Notes under the pieces: model-generated | Told to the model about the DNA's origin: nothing | Databases searched by the model: none | Seen by the model: the letters and a program-made list of their open reading frames with translations, nothing else | Shown: in pieces, positions 41,901 to 45,552 of the stretch | Position numbering within the stretch: position 1 is the stretch's first letter | Layout of the letters: every line of letters begins with the position of its first letter | Translations under genes and position numbers: made by a program | Source: Argyresthia goedartella | Taxonomy: Eukaryota > Arthropoda > Insecta > Lepidoptera > Argyresthiidae | Assembly: GCA_949825045.1 (NCBI GenBank) | Contig: OX463818.1 | Coordinates: forward strand, 27,482,906 to 27,546,905 | Direction: 5' to 3' | DNA length: 64,000 nucleotides

Positions 41901-43495
41901 ATCGCCCCAGCTATAAAATAAGATACGTCAATGGGACATGGTCCCCAATGGCTTTGAATACGCACCTCCTGCGTGAGCAGCGCACATGAAACCTCTAGCC
42001 CATGCCCATGGAGCTGCATTAAATGTATCTTTAAATTATTACTTACGTGATCTGCCTATCATGCAGTGTTTCCGAGTATTTCACCACAAGGGTGGTCTTG
42101 TACCCGAGCAGATCATTCTCCAAGTTCTTGAACCACTCCCTCTGGTCTGACACGGACTTGCCATCTTTTGACGTGAGCAGCTCAATGTGCCGCAGACTAG
42201 AGCAGGATCTGACAAGCAATTCACAAAGCCGCAAAAAGTTTTGACACTGGAATTGGAAATTTATAATTGCTATAATTAGGAATTGTATGTTAATTAGGGA
42301 GGCATATGCCTATTTTTTTTTCATTGCCTGGGTTGTAGAGCACGGCTGGGCAAAGGCCTCTCCTATCTCCCAGCCCAATCCCGGACAAAAACCTGTCCAG
42401 GCCGTCCTGCTAACAGTGTCTCGGCCTGCCCCTTCATCAGTGTCCATCAGTGGACGCCCATTTGGTTACAAGTCCCCTTGTGGTTGTTCAGCCTAGCTTT
42501 CTACCTAATAGTAGACTAAAACATGATAGCATCACACCTTTTCGCACATGGCGGCAGCGGCTCAGCTATGCCCATGTTTAGCCAGTTATTAATAACCTTT
42601 TGACAGCCACTGTCGGCTCTGTCCAAAACCTGAAAGTCGTGCCACTGTCACCAATAACGGCAAAAGCCGACACATTTTTATATAAAAAGAAACCTTATCT
42701 CATATGATTAAATTGTATTTTGCAAAGCACAGCAGACATGTTTCGCGTGTGTGTGACACATTTTGTATTTAATGTATGGAGGTCAAAATGTTTAAAGGAC
42801 CATTTACTGTGCCCCTGTCCAAGCCCATCTGACACAATTGTGTGAATCTCTGCCACCCCATGTGGGAAACAATGTTACACTATGTCTGCTTATTTTTGGA
42901 TATTATAGATTTATTTTCAGCATGGCATATTAAGTCTTATCTAGTCTTTTATACAAACCTGATGAAAACTTCTAATATAGGGGTCTTCAACAATAACATA
43001 TTGTACTTCCTCATCTAAAAACCTGCCAAATAAGGTCTTATAGCTGTGGCCAGTAGAGCTATTCTCAATGTGAACTTGTTCGTGAAACTGGCCAGTTTCT
43101 TTCTGTTTTAAAACTATTTTCTTAATAGTTTCGGCTCTGTTCATATACTCTTCTACTTTCTTGCGAAGGTAAGTCCTTATTGACTCGTCAGGTTCACCTG
43201 GAAAATTTAAATTAAAACAAACAGTTTCAGTTTATATTAGATTCTGCAGGTTTCCAAGTTATTAACAGCAGGGGTATGGGAGACTTTGCCTTAGAGACCC
43301 AGGAACAGCATTCTACACTCCAACCACAGCATTTGATAGGGTATGTCATCAAGGAAAATGTATCCAACCTTTTATTTTGTCCACCAAAATTTGCAAGCCT
43401 TCTTGATAACACACAAGAGCCTCCGTATATCGTTTACTGGTGTCTAATTCAACTCCTCGCTTCAGAATGTTAATTGCAGCACTTTCGATATTCAT
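11786..43495 (-). CDS. MITD1: MITD1 homologue, complete four-exon gene
   Basis: Exons on the minus strand are 43495-43369, 43197-42959, 42246-42047 and 11948-11786. They total 729 nt and encode 242 residues (human MITD1 is about 250). Every junction has GT-AG ends and the phases close exactly: +1, 0, +2. The N-terminal MIT domain ([20 protein letters not shown]) binds ESCRT-III tails. The C-terminal phospholipase-D-like domain includes [33 protein letters not shown] and [15 protein letters not shown]1 acts at the midbody in late cytokinesis. The start is the only ATG in frame before the MIT helix. The striking feature is the third intron (11949-42046), 30.1 kb of nested transposons, whereas introns 1 and 2 are 171 and 712 bp. 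The gene converges with insc and lies downstream of mesh on the same strand. Confidence 0.92.
12277..12568. mobile_element. 292-bp MITE, copy 1
   Basis: It is bounded by GAGTCTGACAAACGAAAGCG and the reverse complement, with near-perfect inverted ends of about 29 bp, and flanked by TA on both sides. The second copy at 23969-24260 has exactly the same length and about 95% identity by eye. The middle contains a second palindrome ('cctctctttc...gaaagagag'). There is no coding frame. It is probably mobilised by a Tc1/mariner-type transposase. Confidence 0.85.
12762..12915 (+). pseudogene. LINE reverse transcriptase C-terminal fragment
   Basis: A plus-strand frame reads [20 protein letters not shown] followed by [10 protein letters not shown]. 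This resembles the post-catalytic 'WNP..Y...IE.VQ+KFLR' block of jockey/R1-type RTs. It is about 50 codons long, with no flanking RT blocks. Confidence 0.5.
12916..14106. other. MITD1: Non-coding intron sequence, possible decayed LTR
   Basis: No exon is seen. Around 13585-13660 a TATA-like tataaaaattc is followed by 'gatcagttgtagtgtctgc', which resembles the promoter part of an LTR, but I could not find paired ends. Confidence 0.25.
13856..13899. repeat. 20-bp hairpin
   Basis: The arms ttacacttaactatgacacc and ggtgtcataattaagtgtaa pair with one mismatch around a 4-base loop. It could be the end of a small palindromic element. Confidence 0.7.
14804..15337 (+). repeat. BEL 5' LTR
   Basis: 534 bp, TG...CA. 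It contains the 28-bp stretch around 14824-14853 that is absent from the 3' LTR. A 94-codon frame inside (15008-15292) occurs in both LTRs and has no recognisable product. Confidence 0.95.
15955..16881 (+). pseudogene. gag: BEL gag, N-terminal part (interrupted)
   Basis: The 308-codon frame begins [14 protein letters not shown] and matches the DUF1759-type Gag of BEL/Pao elements. It has a coiled-coil-like start, then [19 protein letters not shown], the linker [17 protein letters not shown] and [18 protein letters not shown]. It would assemble the virus-like particle. The frame ends at TAG 16879-16881. The related continuation lies one frame over, where a second TAG occurs at 16916-16918, so a frameshift near 16840-16850 and a nonsense change have cut gag from the nucleocapsid. 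Confidence 0.9.
17181..17360 (+). repeat. 90-bp tandem duplication in the BEL linker
   Basis: Two 90-bp units (17181-17270, 17271-17360) and the start of a third encode 30-residue repeats. They differ at only a few bases. The unit length is a multiple of three. Confidence 0.9.
17378..17570 (+). repeat. 108-bp tandem duplication in the BEL linker
   Basis: Two units start at 17378 and 17486 with 'gtgcagggccgcactcaggg' and are nearly identical for most of their length. The period is 36 codons. Confidence 0.88.
17885..21757 (+). CDS. pol: BEL pol: protease, RT, RNase H, integrase
   Basis: This is an uninterrupted frame of 1290 codons. The aspartic protease site is LLDSGAQGC (DSG at 33-35). The RT has YVDD at 437-440, RNase H begins near [13 protein letters not shown], and the integrase zinc finger is built around HIKNAHAGC...CMPC. 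The integrase catalytic residues are D995 (VGTDFAGPF), D1061 ([11 protein letters not shown]) and E1113 ([13 protein letters not shown]). The C-terminal DUF5641-like end contains [15 protein letters not shown]. All key residues are present, so the enzymes look functional, although the part is cut from gag by the upstream TAG. The nominal start codon is only the first usable codon after that stop; the product would normally be made as a Gag-Pol polyprotein. Confidence 0.93.
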   Translation: MVAPQPETVVLPIASVLVWDLAGNPTYVRALLDSGAQGCIVSNDLAKWLGLKVNRYNKSIRGVGNVTVTNVVGQSVITFSPRYDILTKTSVQALVMTHVMGKHPLVKLNPAVRFLTSGLKLADPDFDTPAPVDLLLGADVLGRFLLSDRRVLQPDGLIAVDTKFGHVIMGPALPMVRPAESDGILIGSALSDAIQRFWEIEEPPTARRVDADEEECELFYQNSTGRLRSGRFVTRLPFRADRPPLGESRKMAETRLMSMERRMSRDAVFKQKYVDFMREYESLGHMSVSGVDWRSEDHCFLPHHAVLRTPTGKIRVVFDGSAPTSNGMSLNQCLHSGPKLSRDISDILTSFRRHQVVFVADIRMMFRQTVIHPADRRYQLILWRESTAEPVKVYELNTNTYGLRSSPYLAMRTLRELASRDRVSYPRAAAILEQDLYVDDVCTGAASVEEALDRRDELIQLLERGGYELRKWMSNSPELMAGLPDEFQQDPHVFENPDNPNMLSVLGIQYRPVHDEFTYRVVLETPKAWTKRSVLSTIARTFDPNGWISPVTFALKCFMQRLWAAQLTWDTHLSGDLLTDWTQMFTSLSDINNVSLPRKLVPAGDYRATLHGFCDASERGFAAAVYLRTVTSTGEVDVRLVLAKSKVAPIRTRMTIPKLELSGAALLTKLLNHTLTVLRGSVVLEDTVYAWTDSQIVLCWLKASVHNLEVFVANRVSQIVSSEVPLSWRHVPGELNPSDCASRGCRAPELVRHHLWWGPPWLARRESDWPHSHVVVSSDHGPRAAVHVTQKAEDPDAGFLLDRYSSLDKLINVSTWIRRFARNCRTPRDQRTLNPILTPAERNESLLNLVRLVQSSKFGAELEIIRSGRSKFNGAVARLNPFVDSTGLLRVGGRLRNANLSYSARHPLLLPKGGQLVELLVTDRHIKNAHAGCNALLATLQREFWILSARRVIRNIVFRCMPCYRLKAATMQPLMGDLPPDRVNEVRPFSGVGTDFAGPFMVKSSRLRTAKQYKAYLCVFVCLSTKAVHLELVADLSTEAFIACLDRFVSRRGLPTLIRSDNGTNYVGAERYLREIVNFLNVNKVDIGTALSRRGIQWTFSPPSCPHWGGIFEAVVKSAKTHLGRIVGQTALTFEELATLFCKIEAVLNSRPLCPLSSDPNDLEALTPGHFLIGQPLNALPEHPFEGVKLYRLSRYQMLQQFTQNFWKRWSLEYLHILQQRLKWTDKTSPPSVGDLVLVKDANLPPLRWRRGRIVNLFPGKEGTPRSAEVLVGGSVLKRAVATLSRLPVD
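21790..22295 (+). repeat. BEL 3' LTR
   Basis: 506 bp, TG...CA. It lacks the 28-bp segment of the 5' LTR and otherwise shows two base differences by eye ('gagagacagg' for 'gagagtcagg', 'catctaat' for 'catctgat'). Confidence 0.95.
22539..22713 (+). repeat. Gypsy 5' LTR, left part
   Basis: It starts TGTAAAGAGTCTCAATATG and ends with TTGATTAC, where the TIR element begins. It contains an 11-bp inverted pair (agctgtcatgt...acatgacagct). Confidence 0.9.
22739..22945. repeat. G-rich low-complexity tract
   Basis: GGA/GGGG-rich sequence includes an uninterrupted run of about 18 G at 22782-22800. The proline-rich frame on the other strand is a by-product of this composition. Confidence 0.8.
22930..23210 (+). 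repeat. Direct duplication containing a 'gctccgcttcgctccggct' core
   Basis: About 105 bp ('agggtcgcctcgctccgctc' to 'ttagtttttaaaca') occurs twice, near 22934-23037 and 23105-23212, with few differences. The pair lies within the TIR element. Confidence 0.8.
23969..24260. mobile_element. 292-bp MITE, copy 2
   Basis: Same ends, same length and same TA target duplication as 12277-12568. It is nested in the TIR element. Confidence 0.85.
24958..25139. repeat. Two adjacent hairpins
   Basis: A 44-bp inverted repeat pairs 25027-25070 with 25096-25139 at 39 of 44 positions, leaving a 25-base loop. Just to its left 'ttttgttcactt' (24959-24970) pairs with 'aagtgaacaaaa' (25001-25012). No gene is nearby. 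This may be the remains of a small palindromic element. Confidence 0.75.
25844..27124 (+). pseudogene. I-like LINE ORF1 (Gag-like, zinc knuckles)
   Basis: The open frame extends upstream to about 25682 without an ATG, so the original start is lost or lies elsewhere; 25844 (TTG) is only a nominal start. The middle part folds like the RRM-type region of these Gag-like proteins ([20 protein letters not shown]). Three Cys/His clusters follow: [27 protein letters not shown] and [14 protein letters not shown]. In the second the usual second Cys is missing (KFS), an atypical knuckle. The C-terminus is Pro/Ser-rich. It would bind LINE RNA in the particle used for retrotransposition. ORF2 begins at an ATG at 27081, overlapping the end by 44 bases. 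Confidence 0.8.
27081..28023 (+). pseudogene. I-like LINE endonuclease region, frameshifted
   Basis: The ORF2 start ([18 protein letters not shown]) is followed by broken frames with recognisable AP-endonuclease blocks: [44 protein letters not shown] and [13 protein letters not shown]. At least two frame changes and a stop near 27153 interrupt it. With these breaks the element could not make its own target-site nick. Confidence 0.85.
28024..30783 (+). CDS. I-like LINE reverse transcriptase and RNase H (3' part of ORF2)
   Basis: This is an open frame of 919 codons. The RT blocks are [71 protein letters not shown] and the catalytic YADD at 339-342. The RNase H domain follows with [11 protein letters not shown] (D637), an Ile/Glu helix around [23 protein letters not shown] and [17 protein letters not shown]-terminal Cys/His segment ([17 protein letters not shown]) ends the protein. 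The start is arbitrary because the true ORF2 start is at 27081 in another frame. All catalytic residues appear intact. Confidence 0.9.
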   Translation: MTTENFINYQRISAMVSKMLSKKKQSGWSKFCENLCPRAPASLIWKNIKIFRNSFSDHNLSYSDPKVWLENFASKLAPSSVPFSDCLSSVPSTQSPPHRLNEVFSESQFDLAVENLKDSSPGLDGIPYSFIRNTGSVTKKYFLQLINSFFTSGSPPEASRSQIIIPILKPGKDSSDAASYRPIALSSTLSKISEHLVKNRLEWFVESHNILAESQFGFRKNKSTMDSLAILTTDIRIAFSKNESVVGVFLDICSAYDNVLLPVLRQKMLHLSIPVRLVNFITSLFSDRSVLIRNQDCFLSPRSVWKGLPQGSVLSPLLYSIYTYDLDRVVTSFCNILQYADDLALYVPLPSIKEAAARLNSAIMYLEDWLSDHGLSLSAPKSNVVIFTRKILIPDVDITIDGSSIPVSNSVKFLGVILDSKMNGSAHLNYVMKKCEKGINIMRCLSGTWWGAHPYCQKQIYNAIVRSHFDYGTFLLEPCNKAALDCLQRVQFKCLRIIIGAMKSSPTNALQVECVDPPLNLRRQYLSDRFFYKTIQLENHPLIPKVKLLSQLVSNTSYWSHKDSTCLVKSLQKLENVNQPLYQRNMNPLFSTNFNALIHSPIIILSLGISKSSPDANTSFNEIVANSWSDWLLVFTDASKLQESGCVGAAVWMPRYKIILNYKCPPLSSVFTGESVAILEAILYVLSHKLNKTIIFTDSFSCLQAIKANQFRVKIRFPVILKIKEALYDCHLQGIEIVLAWIPGHAGVTGNEVADSCAKNAVVLGGPEHFHNFSSDICSLSKTHLYKSWNDSWQESRQVKGRYYGDIQNSVPPKPWFLKYRVADKRTISTICRLRLGHACTPVHLAKIRVRDNSLCECGLAEGSADHIFFECRNLKFSLNNYLPPYIPRPTNLKTLLSCVNSPFIQILCNFINVNNIKL
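31133..31264 (+). repeat. Gypsy 5' LTR, right part
   Basis: It begins with the duplicated TTGATTAC, continues 'tggtgagaatgtagattt' and ends at about 'gaaaagaca'. It matches 41397-41528 of the 3' LTR with about three differences. Confidence 0.85.
31265..31494 (+). other. Gypsy leader / start of gag, before the copia insertion
   Basis: Sequence between the 5' LTR and the copia element. It continues after the copia element at 35891. No clean open frame is seen. Confidence 0.55.
31495..31602 (+). repeat. Copia 5' LTR
   Basis: 108 bp, TGTTGTAATACTGG...CAAATACAACA. It includes AATAAA-like 'ttaaataaagtc' near its end, a likely poly(A) signal in the 3' copy. Confidence 0.95.
31808..35758 (+). CDS. 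Copia Gag-Pol polyprotein, intact
   Basis: A single frame of 1316 residues starts at an ATG about 205 bp after the LTR. Domains in order: the Gag UBN2-type part ([16 protein letters not shown] onward), a CX2CX4HX4C knuckle ([14 protein letters not shown], from residue 216), protease ([12 protein letters not shown]263), GAG-pre-integrase (LWHRRLGHL), integrase with D462 (HSDVCGPL), D525 (KSDNGKEYV) and E561 (GVAERTNRS) giving DD35E, RT type RVT_2 with [20 protein letters not shown] and FHVDDIVIF (DD at 1007-1008), and an RNase H with [18 protein letters not shown]. The order with integrase before RT defines copia. It encodes all that is needed for its own cycle and has no stop or frameshift. 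Confidence 0.97.
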   Translation: MSNNTISGIKPLVNRDGYSVWKFKIRMYLMHEELWETIIGYPEGNDISAEKKLRNDQKALSKICLTVDGMAITHVRSCKTAKEAWVTLSSAYEDKGLGRRISLERKLYSYCLDDFDSNIETYLDAVMSTVQDLADIGKIMEDASIAAILLGGLSPQYAPLVMALENSNIDITVDLIKTKLLNELNKPALDNPDTALRTRMNHTRPSTSKPKKPVVCYECMEPGHKRPDCPYKKDKKKKPVNHKNSLCALNVNDRLERDKFYIDSGASAHMTSRADWMENVRGSHTGTVTIANGDLLPSQGVGDISITSCGHNTDVVHVPNLNSNLISVKKAVDKGFSVVFDKTGCNFYDSDASSCKGDVLLHGSNCGGLYSLDCTVDPNTRQLSAFETHSDVSSFKLWHRRLGHLCRIGMDQLKKGHAVGVDYSDVDKEPCIPCIEGKQNRKPFKKVSHKRSTSVLELIHSDVCGPLPETSFQGNRYLLFFIDDFSRMTFVFFISSKAEVKNKFCVFQSSVERETGAKIKTLKSDNGKEYVNAELSRYLQSEGIQHQTTVPYSPNQNGVAERTNRSIMEKVRSMLSGSFLSPAYWQDAAEMAVYLKNRSPHRALEGKTAYEKWYGKIPNLSHLRVFGCRALIHVPDCNRKKLDIKASEHIFVGYSEDPRSYYFRDATYPRRFVKSRDITFFESNFQNLKGKGNTCKSGDNLPEPAFIPLLLSSQENSSSSSKRSVVQTQVQPDIAPISEQIETGTNNAEQLHNTVTEDESVQPAISHSSEEINSDIEVAESSYNLRPRKPNSSANCVSMQTSSPQHMDEPTRYSQAMNAEDGDKWYQAMQDEYQSLLEKKTWVLVNRPDKKVIPCKWVYKLKKNAHGNVMKYKARLVAKGFNQLYGIDYSETFSPVVRNSSLRMLFALAAETGMKMHHLDVDTAFLNGNLEEEVYMSQPEGFAKPGQEDKVCLLKRSLYGLKQASRAWYKKLTEILHCIGFNQTPSEACIYTKKFGTELIILAFHVDDIVIFYKENKTLDTVISDLQNYFSLKVIGPLNYYLGLNINLKPNVIKMSQETYIRDLLEKFQMSDCKAVTTPLETKRLLPREKGNDDSSLYPYQKLIGCLMFLAVNTRPDIAFAVSYLSQFNTKYDKSHWIAAKRVLQYLKGTIDLGITYRKGGGRLFGYADADWANCPIDRRSYTGFYFSLAGGAISWESKKQTTTALSSSESEYMSLASAAKDAVFLKRLMFELTGESTVVTICNDSQSAQKLALNPVHHNRTKHIDTRFHFIRDLLTNNVISVVYTPTLEMWADVLTKPLARIKHQNCVKGIGLCL
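35783..35890 (+). repeat. Copia 3' LTR
   Basis: 108 bp, identical by eye to the 5' LTR, preceded by the purine-rich 'acgggggag'. Confidence 0.95.
36183..36784 (+). pseudogene. Gypsy gag remnant
   Basis: Two overlapping frames (36183-36521 and 36494-36763) carry Gag features: [37 protein letters not shown], and a knuckle start [10 protein letters not shown]. The frame changes near 36500 by a small indel. The knuckle is interrupted by a palindrome at 36736-36784, after which the expected His and Cys part of the knuckle follows. It is clearly inactive. Confidence 0.8.
36736..36784. repeat. Perfect 22-bp inverted repeat in gag
   Basis: The arms 36736-36757 and 36763-36784 are exact reverse complements around the loop gtata. 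The second arm is the likely original coding sequence. The first arm looks like a local inverted copy. Confidence 0.92.
36922..37467 (+). pseudogene. Gypsy protease remnant
   Basis: The frame starts near the protease active site: [14 protein letters not shown] contains the D-S-G triad, followed by [13 protein letters not shown] typical of gypsy proteases. Then comes a charged linker (Lys/Glu-rich) and the start of the RT region ([15 protein letters not shown]). The reading frame breaks at 37467 and RT continues in another frame at about 37550. Confidence 0.8.
37581..38540 (+). pseudogene. Gypsy reverse transcriptase
   Basis: A 319-codon frame with [63 protein letters not shown] and the catalytic YIDDILIF, then the start of RNase H ([13 protein letters not shown]). 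A TGA at 38538-38540 stops the frame, and RNase H continues in the same frame after it. The stop therefore looks like a single nonsense mutation. Confidence 0.9.
38580..38984 (+). pseudogene. Gypsy RNase H, C-terminal part
   Basis: Contains [18 protein letters not shown], then [20 protein letters not shown], the standard end of gypsy RNase H, and a charged linker. It is in frame with the RT upstream. The frame runs into the inserted sequence at about 38985. Confidence 0.88.
38985..40135 (-). mobile_element. About 1.1-kb insertion between RNase H and integrase, LTR-like on the minus strand
   Basis: The gypsy coding sequence is interrupted from about 38985 to 40135. On the minus strand a TATA-like box (tataaaag, at about 39573-39580) is followed by 'ctccagaattc'-type sequence and a GC-rich leader. 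Several repeats of 'cgttgtaggaacagtagcgg' (39205-39370) and of 'ggatcccgttgta' follow. This suggests a solo LTR or fragment of another element in reverse orientation. I could not find its exact ends or target duplication. Confidence 0.5.
39195..39490. repeat. Irregular tandem repeat within the insertion
   Basis: Units with 'aatcccgttgtagaaatc' and 'cgttgtaggaacagtagcgg' recur with a period near 70 bp from 39195 to 39380, then shortened forms with 'ggatcccg' continue to about 39490. Confidence 0.65.
40160..41190 (+). pseudogene. Gypsy integrase remnant
   Basis: The HHCC zinc finger is recognisable around 40170-40310 ([16 protein letters not shown], then [14 protein letters not shown]) but frameshifted. 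The catalytic core reads [14 protein letters not shown] and [13 protein letters not shown], with the second Asp in 'LTDQ' instead of the usual 'SDNG'-type context, and [16 protein letters not shown] carrying the Glu. The C-terminal part ([36 protein letters not shown]) is a GPY/F-like module. Two frames (40331-40630, 40612-41190) overlap, showing a small indel. The integrase is inactive as it stands. Confidence 0.85.
41230..41528 (+). repeat. Gypsy 3' LTR, intact
   Basis: 299 bp beginning TGTAAAGAGTCTC, right after the polypurine tract 'ttggaggggaga'. It ends at about 'gaaaagaca' and is followed by TATT. It shows about five differences by eye from the split 5' LTR. Confidence 0.88.
41545..42046 (-). 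other. MITD1: 5' part of MITD1 intron 3
   Basis: Non-coding. A 105-codon frame on the plus strand (41672-41989) has no recognisable product. The donor of exon 3 (gtaagt) is at 42046-42041. Confidence 0.5.
42047..42246 (-). CDS. MITD1: MITD1 exon 3
   Basis: 200 nt, entered in phase 0 ([12 protein letters not shown]) and ending TLHDRQI plus two bases AC. The donor gtaagt opens the 30-kb intron. Confidence 0.92.
42290..42500. repeat. Dispersed repeat in MITD1 intron 2
   Basis: The phrase 'gagcacggctgggcaaaggc' followed by 'ctctcc' is a frequent component of moth interspersed repeats, probably a LINE or SINE piece. It lies wholly inside intron 2. Confidence 0.5.
42959..43197 (-). CDS. MITD1: MITD1 exon 2
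   Basis: 239 nt. It completes the MIT domain ([18 protein letters not shown]) and starts the C-terminal domain ([24 protein letters not shown]). The acceptor is ttttccag and the donor gtttgt. Confidence 0.9.
43369..43495 (-). CDS. MITD1: MITD1 exon 1 (MIT domain)
   Basis: ATG at 43495-43493. It encodes 42 codons plus one base, covering the first two MIT helices ([17 protein letters not shown]). The donor is gttgga, weak but in the right phase. Confidence 0.9.
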
Positions 43496-43928
43496 TGTAC
43501 GTGTTCACGTATTTATTTACTCTAATTTACTGTTATTAATAACAGAAAAGCTGCGAAATCTATCCACAAGTCCACAACACAATCCACAATTCCACATCCA
43601 ACCAAAATAATAATCTCTGTGTGACAAAAGACATACATACTTGCAAATCAAACAATGGTATCAACAATGTGACATCGCCATAGAAATTCATACTTATATA
43701 TCCACCGGTACAACATCTCATTAACACTCCGTTAGAGCTGTCAAATTGACAGCTCTAAGACGTTCCGCTATACTCAAATAGTTGCTCAGATTTGTAACTT
43801 TATAAAATATCGATTCGCACAAAAGTTTTAAACAATTTCTTTATCATTTTACCGAATCGTTGCGTTTTTAACTTACACTTTATTTGGACCGCACAGCAGT
43901 CATATAGGCACGGATATACCTGATAGGT
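43496..43928 (-). promoter_or_regulatory. MITD1: MITD1 upstream region with a 27-bp palindrome
   Basis: The region upstream of the MITD1 ATG has no obvious TATA box. A perfect palindrome with 13-bp arms, ttagagctgtcaa/ttgacagctctaa, sits at 43732-43758, about 240 bp before the start codon. A promoter here is inferred from position only. Confidence 0.35.
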
Positions 43929-43929
43929 A

Positions 43930-44400
43930 CAGATCTGCCGGGTACATCCGTGCGTGTATACCTGCCTACGCGAAGTCACGGATCAGATCCGAGATACGTC
44001 CGACGGGTACCAGCCGGGTACATCCGTGCCTGTATACCTGCCTACGCGAAGTCACGGATCAGATCCGAGATACGTCCGACGGGTACATCCGTGATACCTA
44101 CCTACGCGAAGTTACGGATCATATCCGAGATACCTCCGACGGGTACTTGCGGGCTACATCCATGCGTGTATACCTGCCTACGCGAAGTCACGGATCAGAT
44201 CCGAGGTACGTCCGACAAATCTGCCCGCCAGGCAAGTCCGTGCCTGTTCTTGCCGTACATTAGTAGTTTTTCCCGCCAGGCATTAAAGGCGGGCAGATCT
44301 GTCGGGTACATCCGTGCGTATTTGCCTGCCTATGCGAAGTCACGGATCAGAGTTGAGATACGTCCGACTGGTAGGTACCTGTCGGGTACATCCATCCGTG
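43930..44400. repeat. Minisatellite between MITD1 and mesh
   Basis: About six irregular units contain 'gggtacatccgtgc', 'tacctgcctacgcgaagtca' and 'cggatcagatccgagatac'. The first units are nearly identical (43940-44080) and later ones are diverged or shortened. The period varies from about 65 to 100 bp, and the protein frame across it is an artefact. Confidence 0.88.
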
Positions 44401-45329
44401 CGTATATGGCTGGCTATTGGCATCCACACTCCACAGGCCTCATTTTGGGCTGGTTGGTATACCTACCTACCTACATTTTTATTTCAGATTCCTAGCAGGC
44501 ATCGAAGGAAGTTAAGTTTTCGGGTGTTCCAAACTGCCGTCGTAGACGTCACATATTTTATTAAAAATTGCTATTACTATTTCTCCAGGCGTTGTAAGGT
44601 GTTTTGTTCCGACGAACTTGAATTTTAATTTTATCAGTTTTAGAAATGATTCATGACAATAAAACGGGATATTTTTAGGAGTATGTACTATTTCTGTAGT
44701 TTTTTTTTCTATTTATAATAATGATCACAAGGATAAAAGAAAAGTAGCCGATTTATGGTCTCGCATTGGTAACTTATTAAATAAAACAGTGAAGGAACTG
44801 AAAACCAAGAAAGAAATTCTTATGGCCACTTCCTACATAGAGACATGAATGTTTCCTCATTACCATTTAGATAGTCTCGCTATTGCAATGACTAATAAAC
44901 TTAAACACAAGTTGTTGGTTTCCTTTTCATTTAATAACAAACGAACAGAATTACAGAATCACACATACGCCTTTGATAAATAATATTTTAAGACAGAAGT
45001 GGCAGAGACAAACGTACAATAAGTAGACAGTTAGGTACTCGAAATCGAAATTACGCAGTTTATGAGTACGTGGTAAAGTCAAAATCAAAGCAATTTTTAT
45101 AACACTTCTAAATAAGTTTATTTCGTGTCATGTAATGTTGTCATCATAACATAAATATAAAGACTGGGTGATGGTGGGATTAAGCCTTAAAACAGATAGA
45201 TCTAATACTGATCTAATAGTAAGTAAGTAAGTAGATAATATTAAAATCCCTAATTTATTTAATTCTACTTTAAATTTAAAATGCTATTTGGAAGTACTTT
45301 TACAAAAATAAATCCAATTTTAATCAAAC
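44401..45329. other. Intergenic sequence; probable mesh isoform-A 3' UTR at its right end
   Basis: No gene or strong repeat is seen. The part next to 45329 should be the 3' UTR of the mesh A tail, on the minus strand; 'tttattt' stretches near 45250 and 45305 could hold its poly(A) signal. Confidence 0.4.
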
Positions 45330-45552
45330 TTAATTAATCTCCGTCTCGCCAGCCCATTGTCGACTTTGCGACGGTTGATCATAAGGCTCATTCTGCGGTG
45401 CCTCGTACGTGTAGCCAGGGTTGTCACCAGCGTTCTCTACTACTTGCACAGCGTCAGACGGTATAGGGCTGTCATCGATGTCCTTCTTGTAGGGAATGCT
45501 TTCCTCATCGGAGTTTACTTTGATGGATTCGTCTGGATCGAGAGGTCGTGTT
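45330..45552 (-). CDS. mesh: mesh last exon of isoform A
   Basis: The acceptor is ttattaacag. It encodes 73 residues: [18 protein letters not shown], an acidic linker, then [17 protein letters not shown] and a Tyr/Pro-rich end GETEIN. TAA at 45332-45330. Unlike tail B it has no PDZ ligand. Confidence 0.9.

Noticed and set aside
41672..41989. 105-codon plus-strand frame in the MITD1 intron
   Set aside because: There is no recognisable motif, splice context or upstream exon, and it may be repeat-derived.
43930..44495. CRISPR-like array
   Set aside because: The units are irregular, 65-100 bp, without distinct repeats and spacers, and the genome is that of an animal. It is a minisatellite.
43950..44495. 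181-codon frame over the minisatellite as a gene
   Set aside because: The repeating peptide follows from the repeated DNA. No start context or conserved domain.
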